Shown here: one piece after another, positions 12,560 through 27,090 of the stretch | Layout: every line of letters starts with the position of its first letter | Numbering within the stretch: the stretch's first letter is position 1 | The notes under the pieces: generated by a model | Told to the model about the DNA's origin: nothing | Databases searched by the model: none | Seen by the model: only the letters and a program-made list of their open reading frames with translations | Position numbers and translations under genes: made by a program | Source: Xenopus tropicalis | Taxonomy: Eukaryota; Chordata; Amphibia; Anura; Pipidae | Assembly (NCBI RefSeq): GCF_000004195.4 | Contig: NC_030678.2 | Span: forward strand, 88,944,904-89,008,903 | DNA: 64,000 nucleotides | Direction of reading: 5' to 3'

Positions 12560-13900
12560 CATCTTTGTTTTGCAGGTTGGTCCCCAGTGTAGAAATGTAA
12601 TCTTGGACTGCTGGAGCTTGCAACTGGTATGTAAGTAAATATGAGTAGATGTGCATTGATCAGAGATATTTAAGTTTGTTACCCATTTGTCATTACAGGG
12701 GATTCTTGGTTTGGAAAACAACTGGCATGTGTAATACTTCAGCTTTGGCAGGTTACTTGGGATCCTACTCCTTTTGGTGAGTATGAGTGGATTTAAAAAA
12801 ATCATTCTGCATTCAAGGTGTCTGGTTTTTTTTTTTTTTTTTTTTTTTTTTTACAGGTTGGGCTTTGATGTAGGAAGTCAAGAAGCAGATGCATGTGACC
12901 CTTGGACAGCTGGAGCTTATGATGAATATTTGAGTAGAGTGATATAGGTGCACAGATAAAAGACTCTCTTCAGACCGGTATCAATTTTGTTTACAGGCTT
13001 TGGTTGAATAACTTCCTGCTTCTGTGGTACTTCAGCCTTGGCATGTTACTTGCGATCATGTTGCCTTTGGTAGGTATCAATGGGTGAACCAATTCACTAT
13101 GGCTGTGATTTTTCTAATTTCCACAGCATCTTTCTCTTTACAGGTTTTCCTGGTTTGACAAAACTGACTGTCGTACTTCAGCTTTGGCAGGTTAGTTAGG
13201 ATCCTTTTTAATTTGGTAGGTAGTAGTGGAAAGCCCCATTCACTATGTTGGCGATCTCCAGCCCAGGCATCCTTCTTTTGCAGGTTTGATAAAAGTAGAA
13301 AATGTCTGGCAGCAGATGCAGGTCACCTTGGAATTTTTGGAGCTCGTGATCAGTATGTGAGTAGAGGAATAAATGTGTATGAGTGATTCTTCAACCTTTT
13401 AATTGACTTATTTTTACAGGTTTTTCTGTTCTGGAAATGTCTGGCCACTGTGGTACTTCAGTCTTGGCATTTTATTTGGGATTCTGTTTCTTCTGGTAGG
13501 TATGAGTGGATGGAAATTTACTTATGGTTGCGTTATTCTTAAGTGCCAGTATTTTTGTTTTTACAGATATTCCTGGTCTGCAAAACACATGGCTGCTGTG
13601 GTCCATCATGCTTGGCACGTTAATTGGGATCCTGTTTCTTATGGTAGGTAACTGGATGGACAAAATCTCTATGGGGGTGTTGTACTTCAGCCAGGTCATC
13701 CCTGTTTTGTAGGTTTTTCATTTTGGCAAACATCTGCCTGCCGTGGTACAACCTCACATCTTACTTGGTATGCTGTTTCTTTGGTAGGTATGGGTGGATG
13801 GGCAATTTCACTATTGGTGTTTTTCTTCAACTCTGGCATCTTTCTTTTTATAGGTTTTCCTGATTTGGCAAATGTCACCGTGGTACTTCATTGGACTGCT
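12560..13900 (+). repeat. Internal duplication of the U2 array (left copy)
   Basis: Block order and sequence match 14,250-15,740 with an offset of about 1.69 kb growing to 1.81 kb: 12,575 matches 14,265, 12,857 matches 14,541, 13,144 matches 14,955, 13,420 matches 15,236 and 13,567 matches 15,382. It shows how multi-exon blocks were added to an array. Confidence 0.7.
12824..12852. repeat. Poly-T tract before an acceptor
   Basis: Close to thirty T residues run into acag at 12,856. It is an expanded polypyrimidine tract of the intron preceding the exon at 12,857. Confidence 0.9.
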
Positions 13901-14249
13901 GGAGCCTGTGATCAGTATATGAGTAGAGAGATACACTTGAATGGATAAAAAGAGCAAATGTATGCCTTTTCATGTATTTCTATTTACAGGTTTACCTGGC
14001 AAACATCTGGCCACTGCAGTCTATCATACTTGGCAGGTTACTTGGTATCCCACTTCTTTTAGTAGGTAATCATGGATGGCTCTATGGGAGTATTAAATGC
14101 AGTCAATTTTATTTTTGCAGGTTTTTAATTTCACAAATATTTGACTACTGTGCTACATTAGCTTTGCATTTTACCTGTAATGCTGTTTATTTTGGTAGCT
14201 ATCAGTGAATGACCCAATTCACTATGGTGGTGTTATCCCTCAGTCAGAA

Positions 14250-15740
14250 CATCTTTGTTTTGCAGGTTGGTCCCCAGTGTAGAAAAAGTCTAGCAGCACC
14301 TGCATCTAATATTGAACTGCTGGAGCTTGTAACTTTTATGTAAGTAACTAGGAGCAGATTTGCATTGATCAGATATTTCAGCTCATCAACCTCATTACTG
14401 GTTATCTTGGTTTGGAAAACTACTAGCATCTGTGCTACTTCAGCATTGGCAGGTTACTTGGGATCCTACTTTTGGGAGGTATGAGTGAATTTACAAAATC
14501 ACTTCAGTGTTGTCATTCAGCATGTCTTTGTTTTTTACAGGTTGGGCTTTGGTGTAGGAAGTCTAGCAGCAGATACATGTAACTTTGGACAGCTGGAGCT
14601 TATGATTGATATGTGAGTAGAGGGATATATGTACACAGATAAGAGACTCTTCAGATTGGTATTTTTTTTTAATCTTTTGGTTTTGAAAACTTTCTGCTTC
14701 TGTGGTACAGCCTTGGCATCTTACTTGGGATTCTATTTCTTTTTGGTAGGTATGAATAGATGGAGTGTTTTGTCATTATACACACAGGGCATCTCTGTTT
14801 TTACAGGTTTTCCTGGTTTGGCTGATGCTGTGTTAATTCAGCTGTGGCATTTTACTTAGGATCATGTTTCTGTTGGTATGTGTCGGTGGGTGAACCAATT
14901 CACTATGGCTGTGATTTTTTTTTTTTCTCAACCATTGCATCTTTCTCTTTACAGGTTGCCCTGGTTTTACAAAACTGCCTATCATACAGCTTTGGCAGGT
15001 TACTTAGGGTCCTTTTTTTTTATTTGGTAGGTATCAGTGGAGAGCCCCATTAACTGTCAGTGATCCTCTTCAGCCTAGGTATCTATCCTTTGCAGGTTGC
15101 TTGAATGAAGAAAGTCTAGCAGTAGATGCAGATTTCCTTGGACTTCTAGAACTTGTAATCAGTATGTGAGTAGAGGAATAGATGTGTATGACTGAAGAGT
15201 TACTCTTCAGCCTTTTAATTGACTTATTTTGACAGGTTTTCCTCTTCTGGAAATGTCTGGCTACTGTGGTACTTCAGTCTTTTCATTTTATTTGGGATTC
15301 TGTTTCTTTTGGTAGGTATGAGTGGATGGACAATTTGCCTATGGTTGCATTATTCTGAAGTACCTGTATTTTTGTCTTTACAGATACTCCTGGTCTACAA
15401 AACATATATGGCTGCTGTGGTCCATTATCCTTGACATATCAATTGGCTTCCTGTTTCTTGTGGTAGGTAACTGGATGAACAAAGTCTCAATGGGCTGTTA
15501 TTCTTAAGCCCAGTCATTTTTTGTTTTTTTTTTCCCCTCACGTTTTTCATTTTTGCAAGCATCTGGCTGCTGTGGTACAGCCTTGCTTATTTGGGATGCT
15601 ATTTCTTTGGTAGGTATGGCTAAATGAACTATTTTACTATTGGTGTTTTTCTTAAACTCTGGTATGTTTTTATTGGTTTTCCTGGTTTGCCAAGTGGTAC
15701 TACAGACTTGAGATCCTATTTCCTTTGCTAGGTATGAGTC
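14250..15740 (+). repeat. Internal duplication of the U2 array (right copy)
   Basis: Partner of 12,560-13,900 (see that entry). Its right end is closer to the U3 array at 26,510-27,040 than its own left partner is. The shared run gcctatggttgcattattc occurs at 15,339 and 26,604. Confidence 0.7.
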
Positions 15741-15750
15741 AATGGACAAA

Positions 15751-17229
<1,479 letters not shown>

Positions 17230-17260
17230 GTATCGTGTATTACAGGTCTCAATTTTGGCA

Positions 17261-19040
17261 CTTCAGTCGGGGGTGCTGGTGCTTTTGATGCAGTGTAAGG
17301 GATAGATTGATTTCTGTGTGTGCTTCTTTAGTCATGACTTCCTTGAGGTTTTTTTGGATTTTCAGTGTGGGTTTCTTTTGCAGTTTTGGGCTTGTGTTTG
17401 GAAAAACCATACAGGAGACTTAGTTGCAGCTTGTAAGTGGGGGCTTTGTGCTTTAGGGGTTAATGGTTGGCTTGCTCTTAATTGAGTGTGAACTCATGCA
17501 CTGGCGCAAGGAATAGTCTAAGCAAGCAGAAGCTTCAGCCTTCAATAACAAATGCTGATGTTTGATATAGAGGTTTTGGGTGAAGGGGGGGTTTGTTTTG
17601 TTTCAGCGTGTACTGCTTTAGTCTCCCTGTTTTTCACCTTGATTGCTGATTTGCTAATTATCCTTATAAGGAGCTCTTAGGAATACCTCTCTTTTGGCAT
17701 TTCTGTGCAGCTTGCAAGGGCGATTGGGTTTGTATCAATATGATGCTTCATTTTGGGCATTCCTTTGTTTTTCAGGGTTGACCCTGGTTTGGGAACATTT
17801 TAGCCTTGGCGGGTCTATGCATTTGCTGGTTCTTTTGAGGCATTTCTACATGATGGATGATTCTGTTGTTTCTGTTTGGCTTGTGAAAAGCAATCAATCC
17901 CTCACACCTAAGTGTGCATGAGCCTAGGTTTCTCTTTGTCTTACAGGGTGCCTGGTTAAGAAAATCCAGCCACAGGTGCCCTTTAGCCTTAGCAAGCCTT
18001 AGCAAGGACATGTACATACTTGGTGTTGCTGCAAGGATGTCTGTCTCGTAGGTTGGACCCTAGTTTAGTAGTCATCCTGCCAATGTGGCTCTTCAATTCT
18101 GGCAGGAGAACAGAGTGATAATATTTGTAGTTGGGGTTCATGTGGAATTATTTAAATTAAAGGAACTAAAATAAAATAAAATAAACTAGATTTGGAAAAG
18201 TCTGGCTGTGGTTGCACAGCTTCTCATGTGAATGGTTGGTTATGCTGATCTTTTGGTAACTGATCAGATGGGAGGATCTATTACTTTAAATGTACATAAG
18301 TGTGATTTCTTACCTATGCATCGTTGTTTTATACAGGTTGGTAGCCTTAAAAATTGACAGGCAGGTGAATAAGCTTGCTGGTGGCTGTATTAGAGGGGAT
18401 TAGATTATTTTTATTTATTTATTTTTTTGTCCGTGAAGGTGCTGCCTAGTTTTATCAATGAAGAGGTTGAACTCTGGTGAACTCAAAGTGTAGGTGCATT
18501 ATTTTTAAAATGTGGGTTGGATTCTCTAATCTCTATCATCCTTTTTGATTTTAAAACTGTTCCCTGGTCTTGAGAGCAAGAACCCCTTATGGACTAATGT
18601 AATAAAAGGCACCAATTTTGCCCATAACCAACCAGTAGGTAGAATAATACTGGTCACTTGTTTAAAAACTTAATACTGCTCCTGGGCAAACTTATTGCCT
18701 TTTTTTTGCATATGGGGGTTTGTGTTCTTTCTTTAGGCAAAGTTATTTTGGGGGGTTGGGCTTACCTCCTCTTTGATCTATATGCAATGCTTTGTCTTAA
18801 TTTTTGTAATTTTTATGAAATGATTTCCACCTGAAAGTCAACAGGAACATAACGTAATTTTCATCCTCAGTTGTGAACATAGTTTGTTTCCAGTAAGACC
18901 AGACTGCTACTGCAGAGGTCAAATTGCAAGTAAGTCCTGGGACATTTCAGCTCACAGATTTTAGTTGAAGTAGAGGTGCAGGTGGGGATGATAACATTTT
19001 GTGTGTGCTTTGGCTTAATTTGGTCATGTCTGTTTTACAG
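17261..19040 (+). other. 3' half of copy 2: loosely spaced exon-like blocks
   Basis: Colinear with 3,401-5,473 of U1 but missing part of it. Recognisable blocks follow gtttttcag at about 17,775 (ggttgaccctggtttggg), gtcttacag at about 17,946 (ggtgcctgg), and the tag at about 18,050 (gttggaccctagtttag). U3 has the same blocks. No conserved ORF is seen. Confidence 0.5.
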
Positions 19041-19260
19041 GTTCTGACCTGGTTTGGGAAAAGTCTCTGCCTTCCAGATGTTTCCTTATTGTGATGTCCC
19101 ACCAACTCAGAACCCAACATTCTTTCTACCTTGCACCTGAGCCATCTCAAAAGGATGAAAAACCTGAAGTCTCACCATGCCATGATGTATCCAGATGAAT
19201 TTTATATTTGTATTAAGATTGTAAAATGTTTTTATTAAATACACACACAGTTCAATGTCT
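19041..19260 (+). ncRNA. Terminal exon of copy 2 with polyadenylation signal
   Basis: Acceptor tgttttacag ends at 19,040, the exon opens gttctgacctggtttggg, and ATTAAA is at 19,234-19,239. Its sequence is almost the same as 31,382-31,600. No donor follows in any copy. Confidence 0.55.
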
Positions 19261-20560
19261 ATTTCTTCATTTCAAAGGTTTTTACAAACATTTTAGATAA
19301 ATGTTATATAAATTACAAAACATCAATTAGTCCTTAGTGATGCATTTCCTGAATTCTACAGTGTCGCAATGTTTTCCAGGGTACCTGAAATTAACTTTTA
19401 GAAATAGCTGGAGTGCAAAGTGTTTCAGTCACTAGGTTTGATTCCTGTGTTGCATCATCACCCAGGGAAGATCTCCCTTTCACACTATGACAGAATCCAA
19501 AACTGGTGTCACAGTAATAGTCTCAAAGTTTGCACATGTCTGCTAATAAGTATTTAAAAGAGCATGTTTACTGGTCATTTGTTGAAACTAACCAATTTAT
19601 AAGCTACATTGGTCACTTATGGGGGGGAGAGAAGGACTGTTCCTGAAAGAATTTCTTAAAACAGTGCATCATATACTTAATAATGTCATGTGTATCTACA
19701 CTTGTTTGTCTGCCATTGCTTAATTGGATAGCAGCAGGCAACTGACTGGCATGCTTCTATATCTCTCCATCTCAAGGTATCATGGGATCATGATTTGAAT
19801 CAATTTAGATACTTTTGGTGACAAATCCTATAAAACCTTTAGTTGTATAGATATTCTAATGATTACATTTAAAACCAATATTAAGAGAGACATAGTAGCT
19901 GGCAACTATGTAGAGGTACAGATGAAAATATTTTAGTGGAAAAAGATCCGCCACAAAAAAAGAAATAACTTTCTGCATTTAATATCAAGAAGGCCATGTA
20001 ATTGTTATCAAAGTAGATGAAAGTATTATTTGGTCAAATTCAACATTTGATCAGTTTAACACATGCATTTCAGTGGGTTATTAGAACTCTGTGGGAAGTG
20101 AGTATATTATCCAAGCCTCTGTGATGTCAACTCATTTTAGTGGGTAGCAGTATTTTTGCAATAGGTTCCTTCATTTTAATTTTTTTTTTTTTTCCCACTC
20201 TGACACTTGGAAGTGATGACCCCCTCCACCCAATTCTCAGAGATGATATTGGCTGAAGAAATGGGTTATGGATTTGCATTAATATGGGTGTTTGATGTTG
20301 TCAGGCATCCAGGGAACTGCACCATTTAGGAGGCACACAAAAGTTAGTGGGGAAAGAGCAGTCTCTATTTGTTATGAGCTCTGACTCCCATTCACAACAC
20401 AAATCACTACTGTACGTATTAAGTGTCAATGATTTCAACCCAAAATGAGAAGGGGTGAGGTGACTTTGTCTTTAAAATTGATAATTGCTCAGAATACTCT
20501 CAATGATATATCTTGCTGAATAGAAATTGACATCTGGGTCAAAGGGTAGTCACATTCTCT

Positions 20561-20581
20561 AGTTACCACTTTTGGAAAGTT
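20561..20581. other. 21-bp microinversion between U1 and U2
   Basis: Exact reverse complement of 6,912-6,932, with identical flanks. The derived copy is undetermined. Confidence 0.92.
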
Positions 20582-20756
20582 AAAGACTGCCACCGCAGAG
20601 GTAATTCTTTGACTGGAGTCTATGAAAAACATTTATTTACAGCTCAATTGAGAACCTTGGCACATCTCCCACTCATGTGAATAAACAAGCATGCAAATGA
20701 ATCCTTAAATATAAAGTAAGAGCACAGAGGAAGCGTTACAGTCCTAATATTTGCTA

Positions 20757-20888
20757 TTACTCACATCTGGCTTCAATCTCTAACAAACCGCAATGTTTCA
20801 GGCTTTCACACAACCTTTTTTCGCAGATGGCGAAATGCGGAATTTCACTGCGAAACGATGTCTGGCAAAAAAATTCCCTCGTCACTAA
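20757..20888. mobile_element. Right-hand remnant of the 7,215-type MITE in U2
   Basis: Matches 7,508-7,638 including the end ctcgtcactaa, but the left part is deleted. The insertion therefore predates the U1/U2 split, and the deletion followed it. Confidence 0.8.
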
Positions 20889-22504
20889 TCTCTCTATGTG
20901 TTTCTGTAAGAGAAAAGCTTGAGATTCTTGAATAGGTAGAAATTCTCCTTCTGTAGAAACTGGTTCTAGAACTTTGGATCTAGCCTCCAGAGACCTTGAA
21001 TAGATGCTTGCCATTCCTGTAAAAATAATATGAATGTTCTTCTTTTGGAAGACTGATCATTTTCTGCAGCTGTGGACATTTGAAAAGCAAGAAAAAGATC
21101 ATAATACAGCTTTAACATCAATTTACTTATTTTTGAGGCGAAGGCCTTGGTTACCTACAATATGCAGGAAATGCCTTACCTGCTTGTCTGGCATGGGAAT
21201 CAATAGCATGGTGTTTATAAGAAGATACTAGAGAACCAGATATTCATAGGCAGTGTGACATCACTTTTTCATGCCGCAGAAAAAACTTGCATTGTGATCT
21301 CCACGTCATTACTGTCAGCGCCATCTTGGATGTGCCATTGGCACAAAATCTTTGTCTTGCAGGCCAGGCACACAAAGCATCTTTAGTAATGACAACTATA
21401 ATTTTCAGCAACCCCTAGGGGTTAGGGTTTCCACCTGGCAGGTATTTTACCAGCTTGATTGGTAAAAATGATGCTTGAGACCAATGTTATTAATGGGGAA
21501 AAATAATGAAAATATAGCAAGGCTGATATTCTTTTCCAGAAAAGTTGACAACCCAATAGCAATAGTACCCCCATGATAACTGGGCTCAACCAAGGTGATT
21601 ATCCCTATGGTCCCAGGGGCCCAGAATCTCAAAAAGAGACAGAGATACTAGTTTCCATAATAAAGAAACACTCCACCATCCTACAACAAGCAGGGGTGCT
21701 TTAACGCCTTGGTTGGCCATTGGCAAAGAATTGGTGGACCCCCTCCACCTTTGCCAACCCACAGTCCTTCCCATTACCTCTAAGGTAAAGACATACTTTA
21801 AGGCCATTAATTGCCACAACTTTTAAAAAACACGATCACAGCAACTAATTTCAGTGATTTAGCTGCCATAGGTTAATATACAAGTCACCGTGACCAATAG
21901 CATGCGTTTGCAGCATGCCAATTAGTCACCACAACTTTTTTGTACTTACACAGAGACTTGCAAAACCACATTCACTAAGCTGTCCAGTTCTCAGTACAGC
22001 ACATTATAACTTAATACTGCTGACCTTGTGTCCTCTGAGTAAAGGGTTGGGTGCCTAAGCAGCAAATCAGTCTCCTATACTAAATTTCCATTAATTAGAT
22101 TTATATTTATAGGCAGAAATCAGTCAAAATATATGTATCACAGCAGCTGGGGGACACCAAGGTTTTAGGGATAAGAGAGGATTGACACGTCTTACCACCC
22201 ACAGCTGTGCTGGGAGAGAACGTGCTGGGAAATGGAGTCCATGCATACAGACTTACACACCCACACTCAAAAAGTAGATTGTTTCTATGTTTTTCCATTT
22301 GCATTATTTCTTTAATGCCATTTTGCTCTTTGTATATTACTGCATGTATTACACTTATTTAATAGCATTTACAGGATTACATTCTAACTTGTGTTTTTGC
22401 TCTGTGAACTGTTTACCCTTTTTTGTTTCTATTCATTTACTAGACCACTATGCAGTCTTTTAGCCAGCTGGTGTTTATATTTAATGGGGGATGTTAACAT
22501 GGAG

Positions 22505-22610
22505 GAGGAAGAGGATATGATGTCATCGGTGTGGGACAATGATTGCATCATCAGTGTGGGGTTTCCCTCCATTTTGGCTTTATAAGGAAGGGGGCTAGTT
22601 GATTTTGGAT
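22505..22610 (+). promoter_or_regulatory. TATA promoter of gene copy 3
   Basis: TATAAG at 22,581-22,586, with the same upstream block as 9,175-9,279 (gatatgatgtcatc and gattgcatcatc retained). A consensus GTAAGT donor follows at 22,681. Initiation near 22,611 is inferred. Confidence 0.55.
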
Positions 22611-24143
22611 TTTTTTTTACCAATACTGTCAATGGTGCTGTGTACTGGTGTATAGTGCAAGGAGTCAAGTCTCTTTTCAGGTAAGTATATACTGTACATA
22701 TAAAGGTTAGGAAGAATAGTCTTGATCACCTTTGGTTCACAGAATACACTTTGGGACAAATCTATTGAAACAGGTGTTTTATCTTTAGTAGAACAGGGAT
22801 AATACTGCTTATGAGTGGTGAGCAATAAACAGTTTTTTTGTTTTCTTATGTGATATTGTGCCACTTCAGCCTGAATGTCCTTTATTTTGCAGGTTAACAA
22901 CAATGGCTGCAGTGGTAGTTTAACTTATTCAGGTCAGTTTTGGTGCTTGTATGAGGTTTACTGATGTACTGAGTTTTTTTAACAGGCTGTGTCCTGGTGT
23001 GAGAAAAGTACAGCTGGGGCACTTCAGCTTGTTCAGGTGAGTTTGCAGTAAGGGTTTTTGGTGGAGGAATGAATTGATTTATGTGCATAAAATTTCTCTA
23101 CTACAGGTTTTTTTTAAATGAAAACTTTCCCCTCTTGAGAGGTGAGTGAAGGTTTTGGTTCTTCTGGTAAGGGTGCAGGACAAGAAATGTATTACTTGTA
23201 TGACCATGTGTTTGTTTAATAGGTTTGACCCTGATTTGGAGAAAGCCCTAACCAGCAGGCCATTCAGCCGTAACAGGTACGTGTCTGGTGCAAGTGGTGG
23301 GGTGTGGGGATTGGTTTAGATGTGTATAAGAATTCTTTGTTGTTCAGGTTAGGTTTTGAAGTTAAATATGTTAGCCATGGAAGGAACTACAACTTCAGTA
23401 GGCTCAATCTGTTTTACAAGATGAATTCTGGCTTTTGGAAAGCATTTCAGCCTTGCTAGGTGAGTGGGAATGGTGGTCATCTTTGATGTTTAGGATGGCC
23501 TTTGCTTTGGCAAATACTCAACCCCAGAAGCTCTTCCTCTTCAGTCTTCATAGGTGAGTAGGCATGCAAGTGCTTAAGGAATGGTGTGGGCAAATGGATA
23601 GATTGGTTTGGTGTTTGTAAAATTGGGCATTTTTCTTTTGCAGACTAAACCCCAATGAGGCCAAAACTCCTGTTCCAGAGCAAAGCATCCTTTGTAGGTA
23701 AAGCTGGGTCCATGGTGATAGATATGCAAATGTAATCAAATATCTCCCTAATATTACACACTTGTGCTTTTTGTGCTTGGGCATATTTTTCTTCTACAGT
23801 TTAGGCCCTGGTTTGGGAATTGTTCTGCCACAAGAAGATCCTCATTTTTGGCAGGTGATTTTACTACTATATACTGCACAAAAATCATCTAATCTTTTTT
23901 GAGGGACGCTTTTTTCACTCCCTCGCTTATAACAGCAAAGCCTCTAGCCTTTAATTACATATGCTTGCAGATGAGAGTGTTGAAATTAAACAACTAAATC
24001 GGCCTGAAGTGTCCTATCACTTCCAGTCTTTCTCTAAATGAGTGCTCCAACATAACAAGCAATAGTATTCTATTTACCTTGCAAAAGATTAATTTGAAAT
24101 ACTCCCATAGATCTAAACTAACCTGGGCATCTTTGTTCTACAG

Positions 24144-27090
24144 GTGGGTCCCCGTCTACAGCAGTTAAATGTAATCTTGGATGGCTGGAGCTTGTGGTTT
24201 GTGAGTAGAGGGATAAATGTACAAGAAAAAAGGCTCATTAGCCGGTATCAATTTGTATTTACAAGTTTTATTTGTTTCCTTAGGTAGGTATCAAGGGGTG
24301 ACTAATGAATAATGAATCACTCATAATGAATTGTTGTGTTTTATTATTCAACCCATGCATCTTTCTTTTTACAGGCATTCCTGGTTTATCACTGTCCTAC
24401 TGCTTTTGCTTTGGCAGGTAACTTAGTATCAGTGGATAACCAATTCACTATGGTGGTGATCTTCTGTCCTGGCATTTTTCTTTTGCTGGTTGGCCGCCCA
24501 GTGTAAGAAAGGTGTAGTATCAAAATTACATGATTTGAGAGAAAATAGTCATCATTTTTCATGTATCTATTTTTACAGGTTTTTTGCAATTTGGCAAATG
24601 CCGCTGTGAAACTTCATCCTTGGCATCTTACTTGGGATCTTGTTTTCTATGGTATGTATCAATGGATCGAAGTAAATGTGCATTGATCAGATTTTTTACA
24701 GGTTATCTTGGTTTGGGAAACTACTGACATCTGGTTCTTCAGCCTTTATAGGTTACTTGGGATCCTACTTTTGGTAGGTATGAATGGATGTACAAATTCA
24801 CTATGGTGTTGTTGTTGTTTTTAACCCAGGGCATGTTTCTTTTTACAGGTTGGGCTTTGGTTTAGGAAGTCTAGCAGCTGATTAAGGTAAACTTGGACTA
24901 CTGGAGCTTGTTATTGGTATGTGAGTAGAGGAATAGATGAGCATGGAAAAAGACTCTCTTCAGCATCTTCATTTATTTGCTTTTGCAGCTTGGCAAATGT
25001 CACTTTGACCATTCAGACTTGGCATCTTACATGGTATACTTTTTCCTTTTGGTAGGTATGAGTGGATATAGTAATTTCTTTTGGTGTCATTTTTCAGCCA
25101 GGGCATCTGTTTTTACAGGTTGGACTTTGGACAGCTGGAGCGTATGATCGGTATGTAAGTAGAGGGATACATTTGTACAGTTAAGAGACTCTTCAGACCA
25201 ATATTCATTTTGTTTTTACAGGCTTTATTGTTTGATAAAACGTATGGCTCCTGTGATACTTCTAGGATGGAGTGGATGGAGGAATTTATTTTGGTGTGTT
25301 TTTACAGGTTGGGCTTTGGTGTAGGAAGTCTCTCAGCAGATGCATGTTACCTTGAAGCCTATGACCAGTATGTGATGAGAGGAACAGAGGTGAAATGAAA
25401 ACGAGTGATTCTTTGGCTTTTTTTTTTTTTTTTTACTTTTACAGGGTCTCCTCCTCTGGCAAATGTCTGACCTCTGATACTTTAGTTTTGGCAGGTTACT
25501 TGGGATGCTGTTTTCTTTGGTAGGTATCATTGAATGGCCTAATTCACTATGTTGGTGTTATCCTTCAGTCAGAACATCTTTGTTTTGCAGGTTGGCCCCA
25601 GTGTGGAAAAGTCTAGCAGCAGATGTATGTAATGTTGTACTAGTAAAGCTTGTGATCGGTATGTAAGGAATAGGAGTAGATGTGCATTGATCAGATATTT
25701 CAGCTACTGTTTTTTTATTTTTCTACAGGTTATCTTGGTTTGGAAAATTACTTGCATCTGGTACTTCAGCCGTCGCAGGTTACTTGTGATCCTATTGATG
25801 GGTGTGAGTGGATGTACAAATGTACTTACAGTGCTGTCATTCTTAACCCAAGGCATGTTTATTTTTACAGGTTGGGACGTCTAGCAGCAGATGAAGGTAA
25901 CCTTGGACTGCTGGAGCCTATAACTGGTATGTATGTATGTATTTATTTTAACAGGTTTCTGAAAGTTTGCAAATCTCAACATGATACTTCAGCCTTTTAA
26001 TTTAAGATCCCAATGTAGATATTGGACTTCTGGAGCCTGTGATTGGTATGTAAGTAGAGGAATAGATAGATATGAAATGAATTGAGAATACAAATTCATG
26101 CATGTTTCTATTTTTACAGGTTTTTGCAGCTTGGCAAATGTTGCTGTGGTACATCAGCCTTGGCATCATACATGAGATCCTATTTCCAGTGATAGGTAGG
26201 AGTGGATGGAGGAATTTGTTTTGGAGTGTTTTTACAGGTTGGGCTTTGGTGTAGGAAGTCTAGCAGCAGATGCATGTGACCTTGGACAGCTGGAGCTTAT
26301 GATCACTATGTGAGTAGAGTGATATCTGTGCACAGATAAATGACTCTCTTCAGACAGGTATCCATTTTGTTTACAGGCTTTTGGTTTGAATAATGCCCTG
26401 GCATTTTACTTGGGATCCTATTTCTGGAGTATGTGATCAGTATGTGAGTAGAGGAATAGATGTGTATGAAGAGTGATTCTTCAACCTTTTAATTGACTTA
26501 TTTTTACAGGTTTTTCTGTTCTGGAAATGTCTGGCCACTGTGGTACTTTAGTCGTGGTATAAGTATCCTGTTTCTTTTGGTAGGTATGAGTGGATGGACA
26601 ATTTGCCTATGGTTGCATTATTCTTAAGTACCAGTATTTTTGTCTTTACAGATACTCCTGGTCTACAAAACATATATGGCTGCTGTGGTCCATTATCCTT
26701 GACATATCAATTGGCATCCTGTTTCTTGTGGTAGGTAACTGGATGAACAAAGTCTCAATGGGCTGTTATTCTTAAGCCCAGTCATCCTTGGTTTTTTTTT
26801 TTCTCAGGTTTTTTTCATTTTTGCAATCATCTGGCTGCTGTGGTACAGCCTTGCATCTTATTTGAGGTGCTATTTCTTTGGTAGGTATGGGTAAATGAAC
26901 GATTTCACTATTGGTGTTTTTCTTCAACTCTCGCATCTTTCTTTTTATTGGTTTTCCTGATTTGCCAAATGTCACTGTGGTATTACAGACTTGAGATCCT
27001 ATTTCCTTTGCTAGGTATGAGTCAATGGACAAATTAATGATGTTGTTCAGGCCCAGTATCGTGTATTACAGGTTGAGTCTCAATTCTGGC
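24144..27090 (+). repeat. Exon-intron tandem array of unit U3
   Basis: About 21 blocks. Starts after acceptors are 24144, 24375, 24579, 24702, 24849, 24989, 25119, 25222, 25308, 25445, 25591, 25729, 25871, 25955, 26120, 26238, 26377, 26510, 26652, 26808 and 27072. Same class A/B architecture as U1 and U2. The segment 26,100-27,040 is close to the corresponding parts of U2 but has fewer units. Confidence 0.8.

Larger units (their letters stand above)
19261..22500. other. Spacer of unit U2
   Basis: No gene. Nearly identical to the U1 spacer, with a deletion that removed the left part of the MITE (U1 7,087-7,508 is missing at about 20,756), a local T-rich addition near 20,120-20,200, and a 21-bp inversion at 20,561. 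Short ORFs such as 20,757-21,014 (-) are shared with U1 only because the DNA is recently duplicated. Confidence 0.7.

Noticed and set aside
13403..13712. Hydrophobic ORFs in the arrays resembling membrane segments (for example near 13,403 and 15,219)
   Set aside because: They come from T-rich class A exons that happen to be open in all frames. They run through splice signals into introns, and the frame is not kept from block to block.
20757..21014. 85-aa ORF shared by U1 (7,507-7,764) and U2
   Set aside because: It spans the MITE end and duplicated spacer DNA. Sharing follows from recent duplication, and U3 does not keep it.
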